In this document: one piece after another, positions 9,490 through 17,547 of the stretch
Position numbering within the stretch: the first letter of the stretch is position 1
Layout of the letters: each line of letters opens with the position of its first letter
NCBI GenBank assembly: GCA_009779745.1
Contig: WRDR01000012.1
Coordinates: 1 to 54,919 of the forward strand
Length of the DNA: 54,919 nucleotides
Source of the DNA: Alphaproteobacteria bacterium
Lineage (GTDB): Bacteria > Pseudomonadota > Alphaproteobacteria > UBA9219
Direction: 5' to 3'
Made by a program: the position numbers and the translations under genes
The notes under the pieces: generated by a model
What the model was told of the DNA's origin: nothing
The model's database searches: none
What the model saw: only the letters and a program-made list of their open reading frames with translations

Positions 9490-9542
9490 TTCCCTGTTAT
9501 TGGTATTGCCTTCCCGGATAGAATCCCGCTATATTCTTTTAC
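9490..9542. repeat. 53-bp direct repeat, right copy
   Basis: Partner of 6604-6656. The stretch between the ATPase start and this repeat (9238-9489) holds no intact gene. Its minus strand shows an arginine- and asparagine-rich open stretch with repeated NRE/IRE-like triplets that I cannot assign. Confidence 0.8.
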
Positions 9543-9572
9543 TACGACCGTAACTCAACGTGGATATAGGAT

Positions 9573-9753
9573 ATAGATATTGAAACCTTATTTCATAACC
9601 GTTCAATCGACTATGATAAACTTATTGCCTTTGGCTTTGTCAAGAATAAAACCAACTAAGAAACATTGGATAACAATATGTCTGGACGGTTACGTTTCGA
9701 TAAAAGAAATTTGCAATCGGATTGATTCCAGTTACGAACTTGCTAAGAAATAA
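9573..9753 (+). pseudogene. Decayed MmcQ/YjbR-like gene fragment
   Basis: The codons after an ATA in the start position read DIETLFHNRSIDYDKLIAF followed by GFVKNK and then a stop. In another frame (9673-9750) the reading LDGYVSIKEICNRIDSSYEL ends at TAA. Together they resemble the N-terminal half of the longer MmcQ/YjbR (DUF419) proteins, with the middle and the C-terminal domain lost. The start codon is apparently mutated. The assignment rests on remembered family pattern only. Confidence 0.4.
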
Positions 9754-9844
9754 AAAAGACTTATATTGATAATTCCGAGAAAATAACAGGAGCGCAATCA
9801 TGTCAGACAGCCCCGTTATTTTTAATTCAGAAAGGAGAAAAAGC

Positions 9845-10336
9845 ATGTGGAGATGGTTTAAGGCTATTTTATTACTGCCGATAAACACTCTTGTGATTAT
9901 TCCCGGCATCATACTGATTGCCGGCGATTATGACCTGACGATCGCGGATAAGGCGATATCGCTGACCCTTGGCATTATGTTTTTATTGGCAGGCTTGTTA
10001 TTGGCATTATGGACGATATTCCTGTTTCATACCAGGGGTCACGGTACGGCGGCGCCTTGGGATCCGCCTACAAAACTGGTAATCCACGGTCCGTACAAGC
10101 ATGTGCGTAACCCAATGATAACCAGCGTATTTTTCATGCTGGCGGCAGAAGTGCTGATAACCCATTCTATCCCGATCTTGATATGGGCGTGCATATTTGT
10201 TGTCGTCAACCTTATATACTTGCCGCTTTTTGAAGAAAAGGAACTGGAAAAACGTTTTGGCAACGATTACAAGTTGTATAAAAGAAATGTTCCGCGCTGG
10301 CTGCCGCGTTTGACGCCATGGTCGCTGCCGGGATAA
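9845..10336 (+). CDS. Isoprenylcysteine carboxyl methyltransferase / PEMT-like membrane methyltransferase
   Basis: Small multi-spanning membrane methyltransferase. Four hydrophobic segments are followed by the family signature GPYKHVRNPM (SAM-binding region) and the C-terminal EEKELEKRFGNDYKLYKRNV. This places it in the ICMT/phospholipid N-methyltransferase group; the substrate (lipid or protein) cannot be told. Two in-frame starts have good ribosome-binding sites: ATG 9800 after AGGAG, and ATG 9845 after AAGGAG. I prefer 9845 because the product then begins directly at the first membrane helix (MWRWFKAILLLP), as relatives do. The longer form would be 178 residues. Confidence 0.85.
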   Translation: MWRWFKAILLLPINTLVIIPGIILIAGDYDLTIADKAISLTLGIMFLLAGLLLALWTIFLFHTRGHGTAAPWDPPTKLVIHGPYKHVRNPMITSVFFMLAAEVLITHSIPILIWACIFVVVNLIYLPLFEEKELEKRFGNDYKLYKRNVPRWLPRLTPWSLPG

Positions 10337-10374
10337 GATACTTATGGTGCCGAAAAGCTATAAGTCAGATTGAA

Positions 10375-10450
10375 TGGTGGACGATCACGGGCTCGAACCG
10401 TGGACCCGATGATTAAGAGTCATCTGCTCTACCAACTGAGCTAATCGTCC
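10375..10450 (-). tRNA. tRNA-Lys (anticodon CTT)
   Basis: On the minus strand the acceptor arms GGACGAT/ATCGTCC, a D-arm AGCTCAGTTGGTAGAGC, the anticodon loop ACTCTTAA giving CTT, and an encoded CCA make a complete tRNA. Confidence 0.97.
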
Positions 10451-10566
10451 GTTCTTCTCGAAATAAGTTAATTTAATACATTCTTAATTCTTTTTTTGCA
10501 AGTGCCTTTTTTTATTTTTAAGACATATTTCTAGCATTTACCTTGTTTTCATGCTACAGGTGCTTC

Positions 10567-11310
10567 ATGAACAGAAAAAAATACATATCAATGAAATGGC
10601 GGAAACGCATTTCCTCCGGATTCATAAGCCTGCTCTCTTTCTTTGCAGGCGTGGCTATTGCCATGTTCTTCTTTTTCAATACAGGGCGGTATCTCGATTT
10701 CAACGGTGCTCCTTATATCTCTTCAACTGGCAAACTCGTTACTATCCCCTACAAAGCCAGAGATATCCGGGGCATCAATTCTTTATACTTAATAGCCGGT
10801 CCTTTAGCCGAAGATAATAAATCTTCTCTGCCTTCCGTGAAAATTCCGGTTTTCTCTCTCGGCGGGCGAATCAATGACGGTGTCGCTCACATAGATCCTC
10901 TGCGTTTCGGTCTTGCAGGCAAAACTGCCAACGTAAAACTAGCCTCCCGCAACAATAGGGGCGATGTCTATTATTCCAAACCTATCAAAATAGTTTTTCC
11001 CAATGCAGAGTTTTCTCATCCTCTAGCCAGAATTCTCATGGCTGCCAAAGAGAAACTTTACAAGAATCCCGTTGATCTTGCTACCAGACGCGAAGTCATT
11101 ACCGTAATGGCGACTGTCGCTTATAAGCCTGCTAATTTTAATATGGATCCTGTTGTTTTCCTGTCTCTAAGAAACGCTGCGATTCGGTTTATGGTTTCTA
11201 ATGATGCAGAGACTGTTTCTCAGGTCAGGAGTATTTTACTCCAGTCCGCCAATAGAATCGAGATGCAGAACAAAAGAAATAAGAATGCAGAAATAAAAAC
11301 GCAGAAATAA
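10567..11310 (+). CDS. DUF4175 (TIGR02302)-like membrane-anchored protein, short form
   Basis: A 247-residue protein with one N-terminal membrane helix (about residues 16-38) and a periplasmic body. The stretch IDPLRFGLAGKTANVKLAS and the later EFSHPLARILMAAKEKLYKN, followed by a VVFLSLRNAAIRFM-like segment, resemble the central region of the long DUF4175 proteins of alphaproteobacteria. Those proteins are usually over 800 residues and have a large helical C-terminus, which is missing here. It is therefore either a natural short homologue or a remnant that kept a clean frame. The ATG at 10567 is preferred over an upstream TTG. Function unknown, probably in the cell envelope. Confidence 0.55.
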   Translation: MNRKKYISMKWRKRISSGFISLLSFFAGVAIAMFFFFNTGRYLDFNGAPYISSTGKLVTIPYKARDIRGINSLYLIAGPLAEDNKSSLPSVKIPVFSLGGRINDGVAHIDPLRFGLAGKTANVKLASRNNRGDVYYSKPIKIVFPNAEFSHPLARILMAAKEKLYKNPVDLATRREVITVMATVAYKPANFNMDPVVFLSLRNAAIRFMVSNDAETVSQVRSILLQSANRIEMQNKRNKNAEIKTQK

Positions 11311-11315
11311 TTTTA

Positions 11316-12020
11316 TTATTTCGTCTCAACCACCATCCAGCCGGAGCTGAGATTCTGAGGATTTTTGGTAAAAGTCCATATGTCTTCGATTTCCTCAGAG
11401 TGTCCTTTGACTTCTTTTATATTGCTGATAAAACGGACAGTTATATAAACCTGTTTGTTTTCTACTTTAGCGGAAACCACTTCTGCGTCAGACAGTTTAG
11501 CTGCGGGTTTTTCTTCCGACTCATCATTGATAGCGTCCTGAAATTTGCCCATTAGGCTGGAAGAGAGATAAGAAGACACGCAAGACAGATTGTTAGCGTT
11601 AAATGCTTGGACAATAGATGAGAAGATGTCTTTAGCTTCTTGTAAGAAAAGCTTTTCATTAAAAGAAGAGAGGGCTTTCTGTACCTGAGCAAGACCGCCT
11701 GCCAAAGAGCGGGAAGGCAAAGAACAATAGCTGAGAGAATTAGCTTCTTCCAGTTTACCGGCTGGGATTTTTTGAACTTTGATAGATATAAAAGGAGGGC
11801 GGTTCTTCTGAACGGAAGAGCTGTCAGACAAAAAGACATTATTATTGCTATTATCTTTGCATGACGCGGAAGAAGCCTCGGAATCCTGCTGTTTAGGCTT
11901 GGCAAACGGGTTCGGGCGTTTAGGCTCGTTCTCGTTTCTGGTGCCCAAAACATACCAGAGCCTGCCTATAATAAAAGCAGCTATTACAGCGTAAATAATA
12001 ATTTCAACATCAACCTGCAT
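11316..12020 (-). CDS. Tim44/TimA-domain membrane protein
   Basis: An N-terminal membrane helix (about 5-22) and a low-complexity linker of about 80 residues rich in S, N and K are followed by a C-terminal Tim44-like domain (about 95-234), recognised from the NEKLFLQEAKDIFSSIVQAF start and the EDIWTFTKNP..SSGWMVVET end. Bacterial relatives of the mitochondrial import factor Tim44 are typical of alphaproteobacteria. They often lie divergent from secB, as here (130 bp between the starts). Role in the inner membrane: unproven, probably export or envelope quality control. Confidence 0.85.
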   Translation of the reverse strand: MQVDVEIIIYAVIAAFIIGRLWYVLGTRNENEPKRPNPFAKPKQQDSEASSASCKDNSNNNVFLSDSSSVQKNRPPFISIKVQKIPAGKLEEANSLSYCSLPSRSLAGGLAQVQKALSSFNEKLFLQEAKDIFSSIVQAFNANNLSCVSSYLSSSLMGKFQDAINDESEEKPAAKLSDAEVVSAKVENKQVYITVRFISNIKEVKGHSEEIEDIWTFTKNPQNLSSGWMVVETK

Positions 12021-12150
12021 AAATATTCACCGAAAAATTTAATTTACAAAAAGCGACTATCAATAGTATACCATTAGTTTATCTTGCAGAAAAGCAAAAT
12101 CAGTGGCAGAATGACAAAAGTATGTTATAAACTAAAAAAAAGATGGAAAA

Positions 12151-12612
12151 ATGACAGAATCAAATCAAACAGGAACCGGTGCAGTCGTCAGTATGGGCAT
12201 ACAATATGTGAAAGATTTCTCTTTCGAGAGCCCTAACACGCCGGAAATATTCAACGTTATTAAAGAACCTCCGAAGATGATGCTAGATGTGAATGTTATG
12301 TATAAACAACTTGGAGATGCAGCTTTTGAGTCTGTGCTCAAGTTAAGACTGGAGGCAAAAACTCAAAATACTACAGCGTTTATTGCCGAGATAGAATACG
12401 CCGGAATATTTTCTTTGTCCGGACTATCAGAGGATCAGAAGAAAATGTTTTTGCTGGTCGAGGCTCCGAGACACTTGTTCCCTTATGCCAGAGCTGTGAT
12501 AACTCATGCTGTGAGTGAGGGCGGTTTCCCGGGTGTCGTTTTACAGCCTATAGATTTTATGGCGCTGTATGCGGCGAATAATGCTAATGGTCAAACTGTA
12601 GGGACAGCATAG
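12151..12612 (+). CDS. secB: Protein-export chaperone SecB
   Basis: Cytoplasmic tetrameric chaperone that keeps preproteins unfolded and hands them to SecA. The 153 residues match family length, with IQYVKDFSFESPNTP, the central ETQN/AKTQNTTAF strand, EYAGIFSLSG and the helix-start LFPYARAVITHAVSEGGFP followed by LQPIDFMALY. It is 12 bp upstream of fliL, with the fliL Shine-Dalgarno touching the secB stop, so secB looks to be the first gene of the flagellar transcription unit. Confidence 0.97.
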   Translation: MTESNQTGTGAVVSMGIQYVKDFSFESPNTPEIFNVIKEPPKMMLDVNVMYKQLGDAAFESVLKLRLEAKTQNTTAFIAEIEYAGIFSLSGLSEDQKKMFLLVEAPRHLFPYARAVITHAVSEGGFPGVVLQPIDFMALYAANNANGQTVGTA

Positions 12613-12624
12613 GAGGAAATAAAC

Positions 12625-13125
12625 GTGGCTGAACAAAACGATGATCTGGATACAGATTCGAGGTCTGAGCTAGGCTCCGGCAGGAAGCGGAATATGGGCG
12701 GCATGATTGCCATAGTAGTTTTGGCGGCAGTCATATGCGCAGCAGCAGGCGTTTTTTTATTCCTTAATAAAGGCGGCACTAAAGAATTTGCAGCCGAGGA
12801 AAAAAATGTAGTTGTTGTGTATCCGGGATACTATCCGCTTGACGATATGCTCGTGAATCTAAGCGGAGACGCAAAGAGACCGAACTATCTTAAACTCAAA
12901 ATAGTCATAGAACTGGCAGATGAAAAAGATAAAGTTTATATGGACGCTATCAAGCCGAAAATCATAGACAAATTTCAAGCCTACCTCAGAGAACTGCGCG
13001 TGGACGATCTTAAAGGATCTGTCGGAACGTATCGTTTAAGAGAAGAGCTGTTGATAAGAGTCGCAGAGGTATCAAAGCCTGTCAGAATAAGAGACATCTT
13101 GTTTCAGGAAATGCTAGTACAGTAG
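12625..13125 (+). CDS. fliL: Flagellar basal-body protein FliL
   Basis: Single-pass inner-membrane protein that sits around the stator and supports motor torque. The 166 residues have a charged N-terminus, one membrane helix (about 25-47), and a periplasmic domain with YYPLDDMLVNLSGDAKRPNYLKLKIVIEL and the C-terminal IRDILFQEMLVQ typical of FliL. The GTG start is supported by a strong AGGAGG eight bases before. The next gene is fliM, as in most flagellar operons. A 25-codon frame (13127-13204) lies in the 71-bp gap but has no support. Confidence 0.93.
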   Translation: MAEQNDDLDTDSRSELGSGRKRNMGGMIAIVVLAAVICAAAGVFLFLNKGGTKEFAAEEKNVVVVYPGYYPLDDMLVNLSGDAKRPNYLKLKIVIELADEKDKVYMDAIKPKIIDKFQAYLRELRVDDLKGSVGTYRLREELLIRVAEVSKPVRIRDILFQEMLVQ

Positions 13126-13196
13126 TATGAGATATGTTAGATTCGAACTGCATCGAATCGATGCGGCAGAATTTTCGTCTTTGAGGTACCGGCAGT

Positions 13197-14294
13197 ATGG
13201 CTGAAGAAAAAACAGAAGAAGAAAAAATGATGGAGGCGTGGGCTGCCGAGTCCGGCTCTGGTGAAGAGGGCGCAGATAATCAGTCTGATTCTTCTGCAGA
13301 GCGCATGCCTCAAACAGGAGGATCTGCGAAAGTTCTGTCCCAGAATGAGATAGACAGCCTGCTGGGATTCGGCGATGTAGATACGGGACAAGAGACTTCC
13401 GGAGTCATGGCTCTTATCAACAGCGCACTGGTGAACTATGAGCGTTTGCCCATGCTGGAGATTGTGTTTGACAGACTGGTCAGAATGCTGTCAACGAACC
13501 TGAGAAATTTTACTTCCGACAACGTAGATGTAAGCATAGACCATATAACCTCGGTGAGATTCGGAGACTATCTTAATTCAATCCCTCTGCCGGCTATGCT
13601 GTGCGTGTTCAGAGCGGAAGAATGGGATAACTCGGGGCTGATGACCATAGACAGTTCTCTGATTTATTCAATAGTAGACGTGCTTCTGGGCGGGCGCAAG
13701 GGAACTGCTCAGATGCGCATAGAAGGACGCCCGTATACTACCATAGAAAGAAATCTGGTCGGAAGACTGGCGAAGGTGATACTGGCGGATATGTCCAGCG
13801 CATTTGATCCGCTGTCACCCGTAACATTCAAGTTCGACCGGTTAGAGACTAACCCGAGATTTGCTACAATAGCGAGACCGGCTAATGCGGCGGTGCTTGT
13901 GAAGCTGAGAATCGACATGGAGGAACGCGGAGGGAGGATAGAGATTCTGATACCGTATGCGACTTTGGAGCCGATACGGGAGCTGCTGTTACAGATGTTC
14001 ATGGGCGAGAAGTTCGGACGGGACAGCATTTGGGAAGCGCATCTCAGCAATGAGCTTTTGCTTACGGATATAAAGATAAATGCGGTGCTGGACAGTATTA
14101 CAGTATCTTTAAAAGATGTGATGAATTGGAAACCCGGATCTAAGCTGGTGCTGAATGTGAAGGCTGATGATACGGTTTCTTTGTGCTCCGGGAATGTGCC
14201 GTTATTCAAAGGGAAGATGGGATCTCTGAGCGACAGGGTAGCGGTAAGAGTAGAAGATGTGTTGATAAAACATAACAGCATAGGACAACAATAA
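13197..14294 (+). CDS. fliM: Flagellar motor switch protein FliM
   Basis: C-ring component that binds phospho-CheY and sets rotation direction. The CheY-binding segment LSQNEIDSLL is at residues 47-56 rather than at the extreme N-terminus, so there is a 46-residue acidic extension. The CheC-like middle domain (GDYLNSIPLPAML.. and ..DVLLGGRKGT) and the C-terminal SpoA domain (VLDSITVSLKDVMNWKPGSKL) are intact at 365 residues. The stop overlaps the next start by one base (TAATG). Confidence 0.96.
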   Translation: MAEEKTEEEKMMEAWAAESGSGEEGADNQSDSSAERMPQTGGSAKVLSQNEIDSLLGFGDVDTGQETSGVMALINSALVNYERLPMLEIVFDRLVRMLSTNLRNFTSDNVDVSIDHITSVRFGDYLNSIPLPAMLCVFRAEEWDNSGLMTIDSSLIYSIVDVLLGGRKGTAQMRIEGRPYTTIERNLVGRLAKVILADMSSAFDPLSPVTFKFDRLETNPRFATIARPANAAVLVKLRIDMEERGGRIEILIPYATLEPIRELLLQMFMGEKFGRDSIWEAHLSNELLLTDIKINAVLDSITVSLKDVMNWKPGSKLVLNVKADDTVSLCSGNVPLFKGKMGSLSDRVAVRVEDVLIKHNSIGQQ

Positions 14295-14761
14295 TGAGTG
14301 AAATAATGTTGATTTTGGATATAGCTCTTATAGCCGCGGTGTGCATAGGAGTTCTGCAAGCGTCAAGAGTGCTGAGGCAGCTTAAAGAGCTGAAGAAAAG
14401 CAAAGTCGAGATGGGCGCATATGTGAAAGATTTTGCCGCTTCAGTGGATCAGGCGCAGGCGTGTCTCAGGAGACTGAAAGGAGAAGTATCTTCCAGAGGA
14501 GCAGAGCTGGAAGAGCTGTTGGATAAAGCGCGTCCTATAAGAGACGAGCTGATGTTTCTTACGGAAAGCGCAGAGGCAATAGCGGACAGGCTGTCCGAGC
14601 AGGCATCTTTGGCGATGAAAAAGCATAATGAGCAGGAAGAAGAGAAAAAGGCACCAATAATAAACAAAATAGAGGCGGAAAAATTAGTTCAGAAGCTGAA
14701 CTCTAATTCGGCGCAGGAGTTGGCACTGCTGTTGAAGAAGGTGAGAAGGAATGCCGCATGA
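14294..14761 (+). CDS. DUF6468-type flagellar operon protein
   Basis: A 155-residue protein with an N-terminal membrane helix (about 4-22) and a long coiled coil (about 28-120). Its position between fliM and a MotE-like gene, and its layout, match the alphaproteobacterial DUF6468 family. Its job is unknown; a coiled coil anchored next to the motor suggests a stator or C-ring accessory role. It overlaps both neighbours (1 bp with fliM, 4 bp with the next gene), so its expression is tightly coupled to theirs. Confidence 0.75.
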   Translation: MSEIMLILDIALIAAVCIGVLQASRVLRQLKELKKSKVEMGAYVKDFAASVDQAQACLRRLKGEVSSRGAELEELLDKARPIRDELMFLTESAEAIADRLSEQASLAMKKHNEQEEEKKAPIINKIEAEKLVQKLNSNSAQELALLLKKVRRNAA

Positions 14762-15456
14762 TATCCGGAATGTGGATATTTTCTAGAGTTATTTTGCCCT
14801 GCGCTATAGTGCTGGGAGCGTCTACGGCTGTTGTAAAAGCAACCAGCGTGCTGACAACTCTCAGAACCGAAGAGCTGGGAGTTGCGTTCGCAAGTACAGA
14901 GATGGCTGCGCCTGTTAAAGAAGAGAAAGACGATAGCAATGAGGCGGACAGCAAGGCGGCCTTGATTATAGACACAACAGACTCTGTTGAGGCTTCCGAT
15001 ACTCCTGATTCCGTAAAGGAAAGCCTGCAGCCTAAGGAAGAGCCTACCGAGGCAGAGCTGGAAATTTTAAAGCAGCTTGCAGAACGCAGAGCACAGCTTG
15101 AAGTGAAGGCTAAGGACCTTGAGGCCAGAGAGGCATTGCTGGAAGCGGTGGAAGAGAGGGTGAATGGAAAAATCAGAGACATGGAGACTATGCGGAAGCA
15201 GCTTCAGGTACTGTTGAATCAGGCGTCCGAAGAGCAGCAGGCGCAGCTTGATAATCTGGTGAAGATATATGAGACTATGAAGCCGGAAGAGGCTGCGAGG
15301 ATATTTGACACTCTGGAAATGCCGGTAGTGCTGGGCGTGATACAGAGAATGAAATCCGCGAAGGTTGCTCTGATTATGGCTAAGATGTCATCTGAGAAAG
15401 CAAAAGATATAACTACGGAGCTTATCCGCAGAGACAGGCTGCCGGCGGTGAATTAG
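14758..15456 (+). CDS. MotE-like protein (MgtE-N domain)
   Basis: A 232-residue protein with an N-terminal membrane segment, an acidic linker (about 50-100), a coiled coil (about 100-160) and a C-terminal MgtE intracellular N-like helical domain (LVKIYETMKPEEAARIFDTL..LGVIQRMKSAKVALIMAKM). In rhizobia MotE is a periplasmic chaperone for MotC. Here it ends the flagellar unit and overlaps the previous gene by 4 bp. An inverted repeat follows the stop. Confidence 0.85.
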   Translation: MISGMWIFSRVILPCAIVLGASTAVVKATSVLTTLRTEELGVAFASTEMAAPVKEEKDDSNEADSKAALIIDTTDSVEASDTPDSVKESLQPKEEPTEAELEILKQLAERRAQLEVKAKDLEAREALLEAVEERVNGKIRDMETMRKQLQVLLNQASEEQQAQLDNLVKIYETMKPEEAARIFDTLEMPVVLGVIQRMKSAKVALIMAKMSSEKAKDITTELIRRDRLPAVN

Positions 15457-15470
15457 AGCGGATAAATTTT

Positions 15471-15496
15471 TGGCTCCGGCGGGTTTGCCGGAGCCA
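15471..15496. terminator. 10-bp perfect stem-loop after the flagellar genes
   Basis: TGGCTCCGGC and GCCGGAGCCA around a GGGTTT loop. The gene to the left ends at 15456 and the convergent gene ends at 15525. There is no U-tract on the downstream side of either strand, so a role in ending transcription is likely but not proven. Confidence 0.6.
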
Positions 15497-15524
15497 CATG
15501 TTAAGACTCATAACAAGAACCAGT

Positions 15525-16190
15525 TTAGGGGGTATACCAGGGGTTTCTTGTTACAACGGGAGGATTAGTGCCGCTGCCAGTATAGCCAGGATTAGTATTA
15601 TTTGCTTGCTGGATACCTAAATCTCTCACGTTTCTATTAGTTCGAGTCACAGTTTGCCCTGGAGCAACAGTAGGGCTTAGAGAAGGGACGCTCTGACCAG
15701 TGACAGCATTATTTACAGGTGCTGTGCCAGCCTTCTTAGGATCCCAGCCATTTCCAGACATGTAGCTCATGATGTTTGAAGAGTTGCCTGCTAATCCGGC
15801 TCCAAGGACGGCACCTGCCAGCATTCCCATAGGACCTAATCCAAGAACAGCTCCTGCAATAAGACCAATGATACCGCCTATAAGTCCTTTGAGGGAGAGC
15901 ATATTGCCGAACGCGCCTAAAACTCCGCCTTGTCTTTTAAGCATAGCTGTGCCATTGCCTCCAATGACAGCACCGCCGATAGCACCGACAGTACCGCCAA
16001 CAAGTGCCCCAGTAGTGGCTCCTGCTAACATCCCTATGGGACCTCCCGGTATACCCATAATAGCACCCCCAACAGCACCGGTAAGCGCACCGCCGGCAGC
16101 ACCGATAGCACCACCGACCAATCCTCCGACACTAAACGTGTTTTTAATAGCGCCGCCAACACCCTTAATTCCGTCCATTATCATACCCAT
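15525..16190 (-). CDS. Glycine-zipper protein of unknown function
   Basis: About 221 residues. The first two thirds are a long run of GxxxG and AxxxG small-residue motifs (for example GGLVGGAIGAAGGALTG) forming several hydrophobic helices, so it is probably membrane-embedded or oligomeric. The last third (from about residue 140) is polar, rich in N, T and P, and ends NPWYTP. ATG 16190 is chosen because GGAGG precedes it by five bases. It is the last of six small minus-strand genes (15525-17697), most with strong ribosome-binding sites and no recognisable homology. Pore-forming, bacteriocin-like or envelope-structural roles are possible; none is shown. Confidence 0.7.
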   Translation of the reverse strand: MGMIMDGIKGVGGAIKNTFSVGGLVGGAIGAAGGALTGAVGGAIMGIPGGPIGMLAGATTGALVGGTVGAIGGAVIGGNGTAMLKRQGGVLGAFGNMLSLKGLIGGIIGLIAGAVLGLGPMGMLAGAVLGAGLAGNSSNIMSYMSGNGWDPKKAGTAPVNNAVTGQSVPSLSPTVAPGQTVTRTNRNVRDLGIQQANNTNPGYTGSGTNPPVVTRNPWYTP

Positions 16191-16297
16191 AACAACCTCC
16201 ATAAGTTAGAATAAAGTTACTCAAAAAAACGCTATCTAAACTAATCTACAATTAATATATCAACCAAAACTCTTGCTATTGCTCTCTTTCATAACTC

Positions 16298-16510
16298 TTA
16301 CATAGGGGGACCATTCATACCGCTTGGTGCTGTACCAGCGGGAGGAGCATTGTTATTATACCCTTGCATAACAGGTGTCAAAAGTGTATTCACAATACCT
16401 AGGTCAGTCAAATTCCCTTGTTTAGTGAATTCGTCAGCCTGTGTTTTTTTTATAGAAGCATAATTTGCATGCTCTGCGGTATACTCTGAGTTTTGCTCTG
16501 GGTTATACAT
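16298..16510 (-). CDS. Small polar protein, 70 residues
   Basis: Starts MYNPEQNSEYTAEHANYASI and ends in a proline- and glycine-rich tail (NAPPAGTAPSGMNGPPM). It has no membrane segment and no recognised family. The ribosome-binding site is weaker than in the neighbouring small genes (AGGGA about nine bases upstream). It begins 12 bp after the preceding small gene ends and lies 107 bp before the glycine-zipper gene, so it is probably co-transcribed with both. Confidence 0.55.
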   Translation of the reverse strand: MYNPEQNSEYTAEHANYASIKKTQADEFTKQGNLTDLGIVNTLLTPVMQGYNNNAPPAGTAPSGMNGPPM

Positions 16511-16521
16511 AGCCGGGTTCC

Positions 16522-16695
16522 CTAATATTGTTTAAGAGCAGGGTCTTCTATTCCCATTTTTGCTCCGAGCTTTTTATATTTATCCGCAACGGTGTGCTTT
16601 TGACCATGCACAGCAGCCGCATCCTTTTTTGGGGCAGCATGTTCAGGTTTTGGAGCAACATTGTGCTGTATTAGTTGTTCATATTTTTTATCCAT
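16522..16695 (-). CDS. Small basic protein, 57 residues
   Basis: Starts MDKKYEQLIQHNVAPKPEHA, followed by a K/A/H-rich middle and KLGAKMGIEDPALKQY at the end. An AGGAGG site is followed by TTGTC before the ATG, the same leader layout as several neighbours. No family recognised. It sits third from last in the minus-strand set of small genes. The clean frame, strong translation signal and tight packing argue that it is real despite its size. Confidence 0.6.
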   Translation of the reverse strand: MDKKYEQLIQHNVAPKPEHAAPKKDAAAVHGQKHTVADKYKKLGAKMGIEDPALKQY

Positions 16696-16725
16696 GACAA
16701 CCTCCTATTCGGTTTGTCTTGTTAC

Positions 16726-16992
16726 TTACGGGGTGTTGTAAGTTTTTACAACTCTGCCGCCTTTGACAACCTTACCGCCAGTTGTCTTCAATTTATCTTG
16801 AGCTTTTTGGCTTAATTTATTTACTGCTTTGCTTGATTGCTTTACTGTGGCATTGCCTATTTTTTTCCCGCCCTCTGCTACGGCAGTTACTGTGGCTTGT
16901 TTTGCAATCATTTTTCCGCCTTGAATTGCCATTGTTTTAAAGCCGTGCTTCGCAATGAAACCTGTTACTGGTACTAAAAATTGTATTGCCAT
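16726..16992 (-). CDS. Small Ala/Gly/Lys-rich protein, 88 residues
   Basis: Starts MAIQFLVPVTGFIAKHGFKT and continues with an alanine- and lysine-rich amphipathic stretch and GGKVVKGGRVVKTYNTP. There is one short hydrophobic N-terminal segment and a strongly basic remainder. AAGGAG precedes the ATG. No family recognised. It is basic, whereas the next gene upstream (17086-17439) is nearly neutral. It may be membrane-active or nucleic-acid-binding; this is inference from composition only. Confidence 0.6.
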   Translation of the reverse strand: MAIQFLVPVTGFIAKHGFKTMAIQGGKMIAKQATVTAVAEGGKKIGNATVKQSSKAVNKLSQKAQDKLKTTGGKVVKGGRVVKTYNTP

Positions 16993-17085
16993 AATAATTC
17001 TCCTTCAATAAAAATAATATAAACAAAACACAACTTATAAGTATATTGTAACAACACATTCTTAAATATTGGTTTATTTCGCTCC

Positions 17086-17439
17086 TTAATTTGGTATGTA
17101 TGTCTTACTGTATGTCTTGAATTCAGGGTTTGTGCCTTTGAATTCAGGGTGTTGGGCTGCTGCTTCGCCTTCTGCTCTCCATGTTTCCGCAGACTTTTCC
17201 ATAACATAGCCAGTCAGAGGCGCAGCCACTTTTCCTACTAATGGTGCTATTGGTGCTAATGGTGTTTCTGTTGCTAATGCTGTCGCTGCTTCTCTTACCA
17301 GCGGTGCTACTACCGGTCTTGCTGCGTCTATTGCTGATGCTACATGCGGTCCCATTTCTGCCAGTACTCCCGGAGCTACTTCTCTTAATATTACTACCCC
17401 TCCCGGCGTTGTTAGTAATTCTGTCATTTTCGTTTTCAT
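17086..17439 (-). CDS. Small Ala/Pro-rich protein, 117 residues
   Basis: Starts MKTKMTELLTTPGGVVILRE, followed by an alanine/proline/valine-rich helical region (about 20-85) and a polar tail ending FKTYSKTYIPN. AGGAGGTTATC lies directly before the ATG, matching its neighbours. No family recognised. The alternation of APLV and AAT repeats suggests an amphipathic or membrane-associated helix bundle. It belongs to the same minus-strand small-gene set. Confidence 0.6.
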   Translation of the reverse strand: MKTKMTELLTTPGGVVILREVAPGVLAEMGPHVASAIDAARPVVAPLVREAATALATETPLAPIAPLVGKVAAPLTGYVMEKSAETWRAEGEAAAQHPEFKGTNPEFKTYSKTYIPN

Positions 17440-17547
17440 GATAACCTCCTAAAAATAATATAAAATATAATATATAATTATAACTTTATTATAGCAGTAT
17501 ACTCTTAAATATGCCTTAAAACTGCTAACTGCTTGATTTGCCTAATC

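Noticed and set aside
13127..13204. 25-codon frame between fliL and fliM
   Set aside because: No ribosome-binding site of its own, no recognisable content, and it overlaps the fliM start; kept only as a remark.
15471..15496. Calling the stem-loop a definite rho-independent terminator
   Set aside because: The T-run lies on the wrong side for both strands, so only a probable terminator is claimed.
15769..16209. Long plus-strand proline-rich frame opposite the glycine-zipper gene
   Set aside because: It is the antisense of GGN/GCN codons; the minus-strand frame has the ribosome-binding site and packing with its neighbours.
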